In this document: one piece after another, positions 44,054-55,252 of the stretch | Layout: each line of letters opens with the position of its first letter | Numbering within the stretch: position 1 is the first letter of the stretch | Assembly (NCBI GenBank): GCA_037954665.1 | Contig: JBBMOL010000119.1 | Span: forward strand, 1,054,001 to 1,118,000 | Origin: Laguncularia racemosa | Lineage: Eukaryota > Streptophyta > Magnoliopsida > Myrtales > Combretaceae | Direction: 5' to 3' | Length of the DNA stretch: 64,000 nt | Translations under genes and position numbers: made by a program | The notes under the pieces: model-generated | Databases searched by the model: none | The model's input: only the letters and a program-made list of their open reading frames with translations | Told to the model about the DNA's origin: nothing

Positions 44054-45229
44054 GGTAGCGATCGCACTATGTATAGTTAATTCTACCATAGCTCATCTCT
44101 TGGGAATCTCAACTCTATGAGATGTATCCCCAAATCCTAAAAAATATGTGATTATTATATCTTTAGTAGACAACGGTCAAGCACGCGTTCTACTGGCCCC
44201 AATTATTGTAAGTAAGCGACAGAAACTTTTTGCAAAGCAACTTTAAAATATATACGTGTATCTTTCAACTGTACATATAGTTTTTGAGTTGTTATTTATT
44301 ATTTAATAATAATTTTAGGATTTTAGAGATGTATAATATATACATATTTTTTAAAATTATAAAAAGCATATTTTAAAACCCCAGAAAAACCATTCATATC
44401 TATCCAATATTTTCAGAAGCTTTCTACGTTAGTTAAGAAGCCGGCCTTCTAGATTATCAAGCTAAAACACAAAGTTCAGTTTTATAACGTGTAAAATTCT
44501 ATTTTTATTGATATAGTTTTTATTATATTTTTATTCAATTTTCTTACTAGTTTAGAATTTTTAGTCTATAAATATATGTTAAATAGTAGGGTTATGTATT
44601 TAAATATTGTTATTTTTTAAAAAAAATTATATAAATATTATACCTGTAATAATTATTTATAAAATAGGTTTCGAAAATACGGACACCATTTACGACTTTA
44701 GGGTAAAAAAAAAATTAAACAGAAGGCACAAACTTAGTATGCACCTTCAGTACAAGGTATGTTGAATTTTTTTTTTTATGACATATATGCAAACCTATTA
44801 CGCAAACTATAAAAGTAATGAAAAAAAGTTTACTACAAGGCTATAAAATTATTATAAAAGAAATACTGTAAACTTATAAAAGTGATACAGTAAATTTATA
44901 TAATATCATAACATGTGATTTGTAATACACAAAAAAAAATTTGTACCAAAATTTATAATATAAATATAAATTCTTAGTTCATATGTTGACATTTTCATCT
45001 TTTAATTTCCTCAACAAATTTTACTCCATATCATTATTTGCAAATTTTTGTTTTCATAATTTCTATTTCATGCAGGTTTTAGTTTGTTGAAGTACGTGTG
45101 CGGAAATATCTTCATCAAAGCAAGATCTTTGTATGTTTTCTTAATGAAAATTTTAATTTTTTTACTATTATACTACTACAGATAAATACAAAAAAAAAGT
45201 GTAATTATAAATACTCCACAATTTTTATT

Positions 45230-46440
45230 AAAATAATAGTTGTTGTTAATTAATTATTAATTAATAATTAATTAATTGTTAATATATGATTAATTAACAT
45301 CAGCAAATGAATTATGTTTATGTGTTATTATAATGTATTTTTGTAAACGTAGTTGTTAAATTGACTTATTATTAATTAATTGTTAATTAGTAGTAATTAG
45401 TCGTTCATATGTAAGTAATTAATTGTTAAAAAAATAATTAGTAAAAAATTTTGTGTTAATTGCAAATGTAAAATATATAAATGGTTTTGTACAATTAGTT
45501 ATAAAATTAAGTAGTTATTAATGATCTGTTAATTATAAGTGATTAATTGTTAATTGTCATTAATAAATTATTGTAAAATTAAGTAGTGAAAAATTTTGTA
45601 TTGTTTGCAAATGTAAAATATTTTTATGGTTTTGTACAATTAGTTATAAAATTAAGTGGTTATTAATGTTTCATTAATTAAAGATGATTAGTCGTTAATA
45701 TGTCATTAATTAATTGTTATAAAATTAATTAGTGAGAAAATTTTTGTTGGTTGCAAATGTAAAATATTTGTATGGTTTTATTCAATTAGTTATAAAATTA
45801 AGTAGCTATTAATTATCCATTAATTGAAGGTGATTAGTCGTTAATATGCCATTAATTAATTGCTATAAAATTAATTAGTAAAAAATTTTGTATTCGTAAA
45901 TGCAAAATAGTTGTATGTTTTTGTAGAATTAGTTATAAAATTAAGTAGTTATTAATTATCCATTAATTAAAGGCGGTTAGTCTTTAATATTTCATTAATT
46001 AATTGTTATAAAATTAATTAGTAAAAACTTTTGTATTGGTAGCAAATGTAAAATAGTTATATATATTTGTAGAATTAGTTATAAAATTAAGTAGTTATTA
46101 ATTATCCGTTAATTAAAGTTGATGAGTCATTAATATGTCATTAATTAATTGTTATATAATTAATTAGTGAAAAATTTTGCATTGGTAAGAAATGCAAAAT
46201 ATTTGTATGCTTTTGTAGAATTAGTTATAAAATTAAGTAGCTATTAATGATTTGTTAATTAAAGATAATTAGTTATTAATATGTCATTAATTAATCGTCG
46301 TAAAATTAATTAATAAAAAAAGTTGTTATTGATTGTACATGTAATATTTTTTATTGTACATGTAATACTGTTAATTAAGTATTAATTAGATAGTAAATAG
46401 TCGCTAATAAGTCGTAAATTAATATATTGATTTTAATGGT
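45230..46440 (+). repeat. AT-rich tandem array of MULE copy 3, about 145 bp period
   Basis: About eight units share ATTAGTTATAAAATTAAGTAG, AATATGTCATTAATTAATTG and AAAATTTTGTATT. Several units alternate GTTAATTATAAG- and CATTAATTAAAG-type linkers. The unit is homologous to the arrays in copies 1 and 2. Confidence 0.85.
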
Positions 46441-46485
46441 AACATATACTAAATTTTTTAATAGATATTTCGTTTTGCATAATAG

Positions 46486-48260
46486 ATGGACCTTGGACTT
46501 TTCGATCCTTTAGTCTTGACACGGCAAGAGGGACATCGATCACAGGTCATCTGGGACGAAGAAGTAAGCGACCTTTCACTTGTTAATTAATTTATGTTGC
46601 ATTAGAAATAGTAAAAATTTCAAGCAACCCTCATTGCTCGACAGTGTGAGTTGTCACTCTGCCGCGACAAGCACACCATTCCCCTCGATCCTCGAATGGA
46701 GCCATACTTGCATTTGGTTAGATTTAAAGTTGCAAGCCGTCTGTTGTACATACCCTTAGATTGGCACATGATTATAGCATCGGTGGAGCGATGGTAGCTG
46801 TAGACGCACACATTCCACATGACAATAGGGGAGTTGAGATCCAGTTAAGACTCCCCATAGATAGTTAAGCAGTTATAGGGAGTAGTTACTTGAATTAGGG
46901 TGTAATTTGTGAAGAATTACTAGGGGCGAGGTCGAAACCTAGTGTTAGAGGGGGCCGCATTAGTATGACATAGCTTCGTGATATGTTCTAGATGCTCCCA
47001 CTTGACGTCAAAGTTGAGCAAATCCATTGAAACACGCGTGCCTACATAATGCAGCTGCTGGGGGGATTTATCTTTGTTGATAAATCCAACTCTCTCGTCT
47101 ACACGATATGGTTACCCCTCTTAGAGTATTTCGACATTGTTGTGACATACAATTGCGGGTCTGCATATAAATTTCCCTACATAACACCCCTTAGTCGACA
47201 TGGACTTTACGTAGAAGCTAGATCTCTATTGTTAGTACGTTGAAACACGATAAAGGATACACAGTATCGCCCCACCTTTGTTGTCGATGTATATCGAGAT
47301 GCGTTGGACAAGCAGAACATGTCATAAGTATTTTAGTAACTTATTTTTTTTCTTACATTTCATAATATTGATCATTTACGATTAATATAATTTCCTATTT
47401 TTTAGGTGGAATTGGAGTCGTATGATAGGAATGTCATTAATCTTCTACCTGATTTCTACAAAGGTGGCATGCACATTTAGATAACTCGGGTGCCATTAAC
47501 TTGTTTCCATGTTGCTGAGTGGCATTTTTCAAATCGAATGGCTAGGCAATTTGGTAGGTTTCAATATATCCCACAACTAGTGTGTATGCAACCGGAGCTC
47601 CATTAAATTGACCTGTAGGAAAGGATTAATGTTGATTGGCTGGTCCAACATGTAGTGTATATACGTATGTGGGAAGAACGACTCCAACGAGTGATTTACA
47701 TGGAGGGCCTTGGTAATGTGCATGATAATTACATGCAGTGGTATGACTTAATCAGCTGGTGTTGGATTAGATGCACAAGGGCTGTGCAAGGATTTCTAGT
47801 AAGTATGATTGACATCAACACTCCATAAGTGAATAATTGCATGATCATTTGTTATTTAATTTATATTTTGTTCATACTTATAGGGTGATATCTTATGACA
47901 AATCTACTTATCGTTGGATGTAAACATAGCCGTAAGAATAACTGCTCAAGATCTTTACTTTATGCATCAGCACCCAAGGGGGGTGTGGGTTGGTAACATT
48001 GTATCCACAGCCGCAACAGCAACATACCGAGGAGGTAAAGGTGGAAGCACGATTGATTCCTGCACGACGATGAACGGCAGTGTAACGATGACCTCGAAAC
48101 CGAAGTGAGACACAAGAAAATCCTATACAGGACTAGTAGATGCCCAGTGTATGCAATGAAATGTATGCTAGCTTAGGGCCAATTTTTAGCCAATACGAGA
48201 TATCACGTCAGCATTCTATAAGTGGTTTTACTTCAACATCGCCGGCTTCACAGAAGAAAT
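46486..48260 (+). pseudogene. Plant mobile domain (PMD) gene of MULE copy 3, decayed
   Basis: Exon 1 (46486-46563) is intact, MDLGLFDPLVLTRQEGHRSQ then VIWDEE, closest here to the family consensus, with donor GTAAGC. Exon 2 encodes ELSLCRDKHTIPLDP, EPYLHLVRF, IPLDWHMIIASVERW and THTFHM near 46640-46820, which are PMD blocks, but TAG/TAA replace the Trp/Glu positions after ERW. A third exon starts near 47406. Frames break repeatedly after 46850. PMD proteins from host genes (MAIN, MAIL1) are nuclear; what the transposon version did is unknown. Confidence 0.8.
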
Positions 48261-48429
48261 GCTTTAAAAAACAACCTATGTACTAGGGTGAATCATCAAC
48301 TTAGCTTATAGAGTGGAGTCTCGTGCCTTAGTGAGCATTCAACGATACTCCCTAATAGCATCTAACACTAGAGTCTCAAGCTCTTCTAGCTCCACATCTA
48401 AGGCCAACCAATGCCTTCTCTCGGCTAGC

Positions 48430-48780
48430 AAGACAATTCACTAGGAGAAGGAGATAGGTTGGGATAAGGATAGGAACCGATAATTTTTTATTAATTTCGT
48501 ATGTATATGTTCCATTGAAACTATTAAGTTGATGTATTTTCACATTTTATAATGAATTACTATGCATTCTGTCTAACAAATAATATTACTCCTTGCCTAT
48601 CACATATGCAATGTGTACATATACAAATTTACAACTTTGAATATGTGAAAACAAATTAACAAATGTGTAAAGAAATTAACATTTAATATAACTTCTCAAT
48701 AAATTACAAAATTCAAATACATATATAGAATATTAAACATCCCCCTTTTGCTGTGTCAAAACAAACTGGATGAAGTGGTT
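48430..48780. other. Interval between the convergent PMD and transposase genes
   Basis: AT-rich sequence with no exon. It corresponds to the centre of the MULE where both genes should terminate. Confidence 0.5.
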
Positions 48781-49850
48781 GAAGATTCACTTAAGCTGTA
48801 AAAGGGAAAAAGCTAATGTTAACATCACAAATGCTATATCGAAGGTGATGAAATATGTATTAGTTTTGATCATTTACCATTATTGTGTCGACGTAGACAC
48901 ATTCTTTTATTATGCCCCCTCGCTCCATAAAGTCCACATGTAATTTGATATAGACACTCCCTAATGTCTATTTCCATGCAGTATCTTTTCTGCCTCGGTT
49001 TTCCCTTCTTCTATGTGAGGTCACTCCTTAGGTGGAGTGTTGGGAAGTGTACTGACTCCTAATCCAACTCGTCACTTATAGGCATGAAGTGCATCCTATA
49101 TGTGTGCTTTTGATGTATCCATCCGTACCAATCAAGTATAAAGTGAATCATATCAAGACTAAGTGAGGCAACTATTGCATAGGCTTGAGAGAATGGAATT
49201 CTGTATATTTGCCACTTCTAGCAACTACATATGATATAGGCAAAGTCAACAACGTACATTCGCCCCCCTCCCCTTAACCTATTGGTAGCGCGATGACTAC
49301 CTGTGAGGACTTCAAAAACTCTATCGCGCCTACTGTAGTCAATGACCCTATAGTTGCTAACTCGTGAACTCCATCAATCGATTTTTTTGGGTTACATATT
49401 TGGTGAAAATTCTACCATTTACCATATTCTTCAGAGTGCCTTCATATGCTTCTAGACAAAGTACCCTGCACGATTGTAGAATGTCTTTTTTACCAAAGCA
49501 ATCATAGGTAACCCTTAAGCCCCCTTCAACACGGAATTATAACTTTCAACAACATTGGAGATCATATACCAAAACCAATAGCAACTATCATGAGTTAGTG
49601 TCCACATATCCAACAGCACGTCCCCAAACCAATCCAACGCATCCGACTTAATAATCCCCACTTACTCCATTAAATAATTCAACTTGCGGAATTGTGCTTG
49701 CAACCCGATGTATGTGACCAACCTCTTTCATTGCATGTTTTTATGTGTCAAGTTGAAGTTGCTTGTAATTTGTTGTAGGCAGAACTGCCACACCATAAAT
49801 GGAGGCCACTATCCATTCACTTTTTCCTGGACTGTTGATTTGATGCCTGC

Positions 49851-51765
49851 GGTAACGTTTGGTTGGCATTGAAATTCGGCACTGGACTGGACAAAATTTT
49901 TTGTCCCTCGTTTGGTTGCCACACATGAAGGAAGTACTGGACTAAATACCAATTACGTACTGGACAAAATCAGAAATTTAAGTACCGCATGTAATTCGGT
50001 ACTAAAAATTACGTACTGGACTAAATGTAATTTTTTTGAAATTCCGAATTTGCCCTTCATACTTACCTTGAAAGAAAATAAAATAGTAAGTATAATAATA
50101 AATGATAAAAATGTGAAAATTCATAAAGAAAATAAAAAGATTAGAAAAATAAAAATAAAGATTTAGATTTTGAAATAGGATAGATAAAAATCTAGGAGAA
50201 AATTTTTCAATAAAAATTTAATAAAATTATAAAAAATTAATAAAAATTATGAAAATTAATAAAAGTTAATAAAAATTATAAAAATCTTAATAAATTAAGT
50301 AAAAAATCAATAAAAATTTATAATAATAGAAATGAGTTGAAAAATAAAAAATGAATTTTTATCACTTAGAAAAATCATTTTCTTAAATAAATCCAAAATT
50401 GGTGTTTTTCCTTAAAATTATCATTTTCAAAAAAATCAAATTATCAAGCCTAGGTTTAGATTTTTTAGAAAAATCCTAAAATGGTAAAAACATAAATTAA
50501 AAGAAATTTCATAATTAAAATTCACAAACACACTAAAGTTTTTCAAGAAAAGAGAACTACAGCTTGTTTGATCCTGAATAGCAGGTACGTAGGCACCCAT
50601 TTAGGGCAATCCTAAAAAAGGAATAAAAATCATTTTCCTAGCATAATTCACTTAAAAACACAATAAAAGACGATAAAAATAAAATAAAAGACATTTCGAG
50701 ATAAAGTAAATTTTAGGAGATTAGGTGGTAACCTTAGTGTTTTAATAGGTTAGCCTCCGAACTTAGAAACTCCGGTTTTCCCCTTTCCTCTTTTCACAAA
50801 AAAAAAAACTAGAAGAGGAAATCACAACGGCTAGTGATCCAGATTAGGACTAATCCGCTCCTTTAGTCTTAATTCAATCTTTCCCAACAACAGTTGGGTG
50901 GCGACTCCAAAAATAAAACGAAATTCCTAACTCAAGTCGAAGATCTACATTAAATGAGCATAGGGTCTAGTATAGATCGAATTAGGAATGGGAAAACAAA
51001 AAATTAGGCTCGACAAGTATCTTGTATGGTTAAACCGGTTTTCATATTTTGTAGAAGTTGTAACCTCATGAATCTCCTGCAATAGAGTTGGCAGGTTTTC
51101 TATCAGATATAGTTGGTAGGTCGTAATCATAGAAACTAATTTGACTATGGAAACGTATGATTATTATCTTATCTATGTCATTTATGCCTTGTCCTTATGA
51201 AATATAAAAGTGATTGATGTTCTAATCTAATTGATCTAATTTGTGGATGGATTTAGTAATTTTGTCGATCTAAATGACTTGTTCGAAGTGGTTGATGGAT
51301 ATGTGGATGTTTCAGTGTAAAAGTGTCTCATGTCTTTAGTGACATATTCAAAATCATAAATAACGTATTATTTCATTAAATATAAAATAATTCTTTTCCG
51401 TATAATATTTAATATAATATATTAAACCTTCAAATCATTTTTTTTATAATAATATCAAATATATATAAATAACTATGATATAAATAAAAGGGCAAAATTG
51501 TCAATTTTACTCTGTCCAGTCCAGTACTTTGTAATTTCAAACACTGCACAACACAAAAGCCTTCTCCAGTAATTAAAAAGGGCAAAACTGTCAAATTTTC
51601 TATGTCCAGTCCAGTACTTTACAATCCAAACACTAGACAGCACAAAAATCCTTGTCCAGTACTGAACAAACCAAACGTGGTACAAAAATATTTTTTGTCC
51701 AATCCTTCTTTTTTAGTACTGTCCAGTACTCTTGTTCTGTCCAGTACTAGTAACCAAACGGTACC
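49851..51765. mobile_element. Nested TIR element, 1,915 bp, 3-bp TSD (TGC)
   Basis: The ends are GGTAACGTTTGGTTGG and, inverted, GGTACCGTTTGGTTAC, flanked by TGC at 49848-49850 and 51766-51768. Removing the element and one TGC restores the transposase frame exactly (LISDRHAG continues to IKS), so the boundaries are certain. Both arms are packed with GTACTGGAC/GTCCAGTAC copies. The 3-bp TSD and GG...CC ends fit PIF/Harbinger best, though its usual TSD is TTA/TAA; CACTA elements also make 3-bp TSDs but begin CACTA. The interior (50050-51480) is AT-rich without a transposase. The stretch 50560-50950 (GTTGGGTGGCGACTCCAAAAA) resembles an LTR-element fragment. Confidence 0.85.
51493..51750. repeat. 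Subterminal GTCCAGTACT repeats of nested element
   Basis: Six or more copies of TGTCCAGTAC(T) are clustered in the right arm; the left arm (49880-50030) carries the opposite orientation, GTACTGGAC, four to five times. Arrays of short subterminal motifs are typical transposase-binding regions. Confidence 0.75.
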
Positions 51766-53473
51766 TGCATGTCTATCCGATATGAGGCAAATGGTTTCAC
51801 GACCTTCAAGGTCGCCGACAATATATTCTTTCAATTTCCTCAAAAACCAGCTCCATGTCTCAATCGTCTCTTGATTAACTAGAACGAATGCCAGCGAAAG
51901 TATATGGCTATTGTCATCAATGCCACAAGCAACTAGTAACTTGTGAGTGTACTTTCCATACAAAAAAGTAGCATTAATGGTAACAATTGGTTTAAGGAAT
52001 CTCTACGTTGTGATGCATGGCCCAAATGCCCAAAATACCCACTTCAAAATAGACACACTGAGGGTACTTGATCTACTTTACTCCCAATCAAATCGTGTTC
52101 CAGAATTTGTATTTTCTATCACATTGAAAAGTTCAAATAGTTCATTGTAAGAATTCTCCTAGTTTTTGTACACATGCTCAATAGCTTGTTTCTTCCCCTC
52201 CCAAACCTATTTCATACTAATTTTGTAGCCAAATTCCTATTCGACAACAGAAGCCAACTCGGCCACCTTCATATCAAGATTGTCGTTAAGAAGATTTACA
52301 ATTCGGCTAGTAAGGAGATTGCAATCCAACTATGTGTGATCCTAACTAATCAACGAGTTATTTCATGTATGTAGACCCTCAAATCTTGTCACTATAGACA
52401 TGCCCTCTAAATTCTTCTTTCGAGCTCAAAGCCTTCATTTACAACTATCGTCCCTTCTCAAACAATAAACAGACCATAACAATGGACTAGACTCTACAAC
52501 AATGAAGTTGCAACGGTTCTTCACATAGTAAGACTTCACTGTTTGAATCTTATCTACTTTCGTTCTAAAGCTCATGCCCCTATAGAAATCAAAACTGCTA
52601 CTCGAACCACTGCAAATATTAGTTTGCTCATGCTTGAAATAAATGTAACCATTATCATCCCCAAAGCTGTAGTATGGAACATGATCTCTAACTGCCATGC
52701 TTAGTGGTTCAGCCTGCTCTGATTGATATATTAGCCGTCTCGAGTGGGTATGTACGGTTGGAGAGTCTTCTTTAGGTCCTCATCTCCTTCATTCTCACTT
52801 TTCTCATTTTCCCCATTGGAACTCTCCTCCTCAACACCCATTCCTACATTAGTGTCAGTTATAACCCCTGCTCCCACATAAACCATGTATGGATCCCGTG
52901 TGTTTGGTCGTTGTAATACTAGAGTAACTGCTCTATCTATTTCATCTTCATCATTGATTTCCATCGGGGTTGGAATTGAGGGTTAAAATGTCAACAGCTC
53001 AGGCTGCATTTCTGCAATGTCATGTGACGAATGTAACTAATTGCTTGTATCGAATGTCTGCCTTACCGAGGGGGCTCCCAAATCATCAGAAATTTTGATG
53101 TACAATTGTTGTATGCTACGATCTACATATAATTCAACTATTTCAATAAAATTTTCAGCATTTTCGTCATCTCCGATTGCCATCAACACATAACATGTAT
53201 TGCCCCTATGGAACATAGGATGCTTGTGAATTATCTCAACCTCCACTTTGGTTGGATCGACTCCGATGCTGCGACATATTCTGTATAAGAATTCATTGTG
53301 GTTAACATTATTTTTTCATTTTCAACTTTTTTTACTAGATCCCTATCATATTCTGATCCCCAGTCACTAGCAAAAATATTTTCAAATGTGTAGATCATCA
53401 ATTTGATGTAATCAGTTATTGTTTTCCTATTCACATTATATATAAATTATGAGCTTTTAAAAAAAAATGGCAA

Positions 53474-53800
53474 TTTCCAATAACAACATTCTAAAAATTT
53501 GCACACAAAAAAATTCCTTATCATTTGAAATTTTTTTCCCATTATTTCCAAACAATTTTTTTTAATTTATCAAATATTATTTTTAGTAACATTTTTACTA
53601 CTAAAATTTTCAATAATTTTCGTATCATTTTACAACACTGTAAAAATAATTTCACATTTCAAATATTATAAATTTTTATCACAATATTTTTTTATATTTC
53701 CAATAACAACATTCTTAAATTTGTACTAAAGAAATTTTCTATATCATTTCTAATTTTAATTTTTTTCCCATTATTTCCAAACAATTTTTTTTCTAAATAT
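53474..53800. repeat. Direct repeat in right arm of MULE copy 3
   Basis: TTTCCAATAACAACATTCT followed by ATTTTTTTCCCATTATTTCC occurs at 53474-53565 and again at 53697-53795. It resembles the AT-rich right arm of MULE copy 2, supporting that this is still MULE sequence. Confidence 0.6.
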
Positions 53801-53821
53801 TTGTTCGAAATTATTTTTTTA

Positions 53822-54040
53822 TGAGGATCAACTAGCATCAAGCGTTCATGAGCTGAAATCCAATAACTTGTTACATGGTATTGGAGGTACAATGACAAAA
53901 GTTAGAGCTAAAAGGATTAGTGATGATTCTACAAGAGAGGGAACCAAGTTATGCTAAGGGAGAATCGACCTTTATTCGCTTGATTCAAGCTTACATAGAG
54001 GTGCATAAAGATATGAGAGCAGTAGGATGAAAATTATAGT
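53822..54040 (+). pseudogene. Gypsy pol C-terminal remnant
   Basis: The frame LHGIGGTMTKVRAKRI near 53870-53920 resembles the GPMTRARAK-type tail that ends many chromovirus polyproteins, followed after a frameshift by FIRLIQAYIEVHKDMRAV. It lies directly before a likely LTR, as the end of pol should. Assignment is tentative. Confidence 0.4.
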
Positions 54041-54060
54041 AAAGAGCCGTAAAGCCGCTA

Positions 54061-54479
54061 ATGTAAAGGGGAATTAGATTAGCTAAAGGCCACCCGACCT
54101 TATGTCATTTTTTTTGTTTTCTTTTAATTTTTTCGGCCCTTCTTAAGTTAAGGTTGGTTCTCTATGTTGGAAGATTTTTTTTTGTTTTTTTAGGTTTTGT
54201 GTAAAACAATAAAAGCTCCTCGTGAGAGAAGGGAAGGGGGGGGGGAGGACTTTTTTTTTTAATACACAATTTGTGAGAGACTCTCTCTTTGTTCTTTAAA
54301 CACGAACTCGATTTCTTTGATCTAAACGCTTGGGGAAATCAATTGATAACTGAGGTTTCAATCGACAGGTGTGGTTAGGGTCTAGTTTTGTTCATAGCTT
54401 ATTCAAGACGACTTTTGGGGATCCGATTCAAATCATGATCGCCGGGTTCTAGGTTTAATATACCTTGAGTTTTGCATCA
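54061..54479 (+). repeat. Probable LTR of second chromovirus lineage
   Basis: It ends TTTTGCATCA at 54479, immediately before a Met-tRNA primer-binding site. The start is set at TGTAAAGGGG (54061), giving about 420 bp; this end is uncertain. It contains G10 (54236-54245) and T10 (54251-54260) runs and a CAATAAAAG TATA-like motif near 54208. Confidence 0.5.
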
Positions 54480-54493
54480 TTTGGTATTAGAGC
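54480..54493 (+). other. Primer-binding site
   Basis: TTTGGTATTAGAGC is complementary, with one change, to initiator Met-tRNA. Confidence 0.75.
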
Positions 54494-55252
54494 TTCAATT
54501 TCTTGAATCAAGTAAATCTATCCTTTATCTTATCTATTTTGTTTCAATTGATTGTTCTTGTTTCATCTCTTTAGAAATTCATATAAAATAACAAAAAAAA
54601 AGAATTAGTTCCGTAGAAATTTTTGTCGGCGTCCAATAGTCCTTTTTGCCAAGTCTAGAGTGTTTCATCAAGTCCATCGTCATTGGGGTCACAAATTACC
54701 CAAACTAGCATATTTATAAATTGAATTTGTCAAATTTGACCAAAAACTCCAATCCTCCATGTTGCTTCTTCGGCGGATTAAAAAGGTAAGAAAGGCTCTA
54801 TTCAATTAATTCCAATCGCGTTCATCCATTGTCGAATTACAAAGGCAATTCCATTACCTTTAAATTACAAAATTAAGTGTTATATTATCCTTCCAATTCC
54901 GTATTAGGTGTTATCTTGTCCTTCCAATTCCATAATAAGTGATATATTATCTTTCCAATTCCGTCATACTCTTACGTCTCTATTGAATCCTTGTTTGTAT
55001 GCCTGCTAAGTGTTTGCTAATTTGGAACCAATTGTTTAGTCAGTTGAGTTGCCTTAGTAGTTTACGTTGAGGAGGTTTTCAATTCAAGTTCTAATCAAAG
55101 AATCTATAAGAGCGGGGTGTGAGTAACATTGTACTTGAGAGTGAAACACGAGTTAATCTATATTTGTGAGTGTAAACAGGTGAGCGAGTGAATCATGAGG
55201 TTCAAAATTATCTGTGTTATTACTAACCTTTTTCTTTTATTATTGTCAAGAT
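54494..55252 (+). other. Leader of the second chromovirus
   Basis: About 760 bp lie between the PBS and the gag ATG. It includes three related segments, CTTCCAATTCCGTATTAGGTG and similar, at 54880-54970. No protein coding is seen. Confidence 0.5.

Larger units (their letters stand above)
48780..53434 (-). pseudogene. mudrA-like MULE transposase, split and decayed
   Basis: Reading minus: an N-terminal region from 53434, an acidic segment near 52800 (EEESSNGENEKSENEGDED), the MuDR DNA-binding-type domain (GMSFRTKVDKIQTVKSYYVKN near 52570), the DDE core (FLYGKYTHKLLVACGID and SWFLRKLKEYI, then LISDRHAG, 51770-51980), and after the nested insertion KRLVTYIG, MISNVVESYNSVLKGA and LPMIAL (49490-49700), a SWIM-type C-x-C ... 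KWQIYRIPFSQAYAI (49160-49230), and a CGLYGARGHNKRMC knuckle near 48920. Order and motifs are canonical for mudrA, which cuts and joins at the TIRs. The first catalytic Asp (DGT in the family) reads INAT here, and stops abound. Confidence 0.85.
44589..53820. mobile_element. MULE copy 3: PMD gene and mudrA-like transposase, tail to tail
   Basis: The left end begins GGGTTATG near 44589, inside sequence that copy 3's spacer shares with 42150 (TATATGTTAAATAGT), and aligns with the left TIR of copy 2 (TTTTTTAAAAAAA, then AAAATAGGTT). Next come the AT-rich array, a PMD pseudogene (plus), and a mudrA-type transposase (minus), with the two genes' 3' ends about 500 bp apart near 48.3-48.8 kb. The right TIR is not found; the right edge is only bounded by chromovirus sequence from about 53822. 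This is the only copy with a transposase and is the probable autonomous form, now dead. A 1,915-bp element is nested inside. Confidence 0.7.

Noticed and set aside
44589..44700. Right TIR of MULE copy 3 near 53.4-53.8 kb
   Set aside because: I compared the reverse complement of the left end with 53440-53830 and saw only AT-rich similarity; the expected continuation of the GAT spacer (GTTACTAAGC) is not present after it.
53692..53898. Minus-strand frame HVTSYWISAHERLMLVDPH
   Set aside because: The plus-strand reading of the same bases fits a gypsy pol tail better; the minus frame crosses the MULE/gypsy junction.
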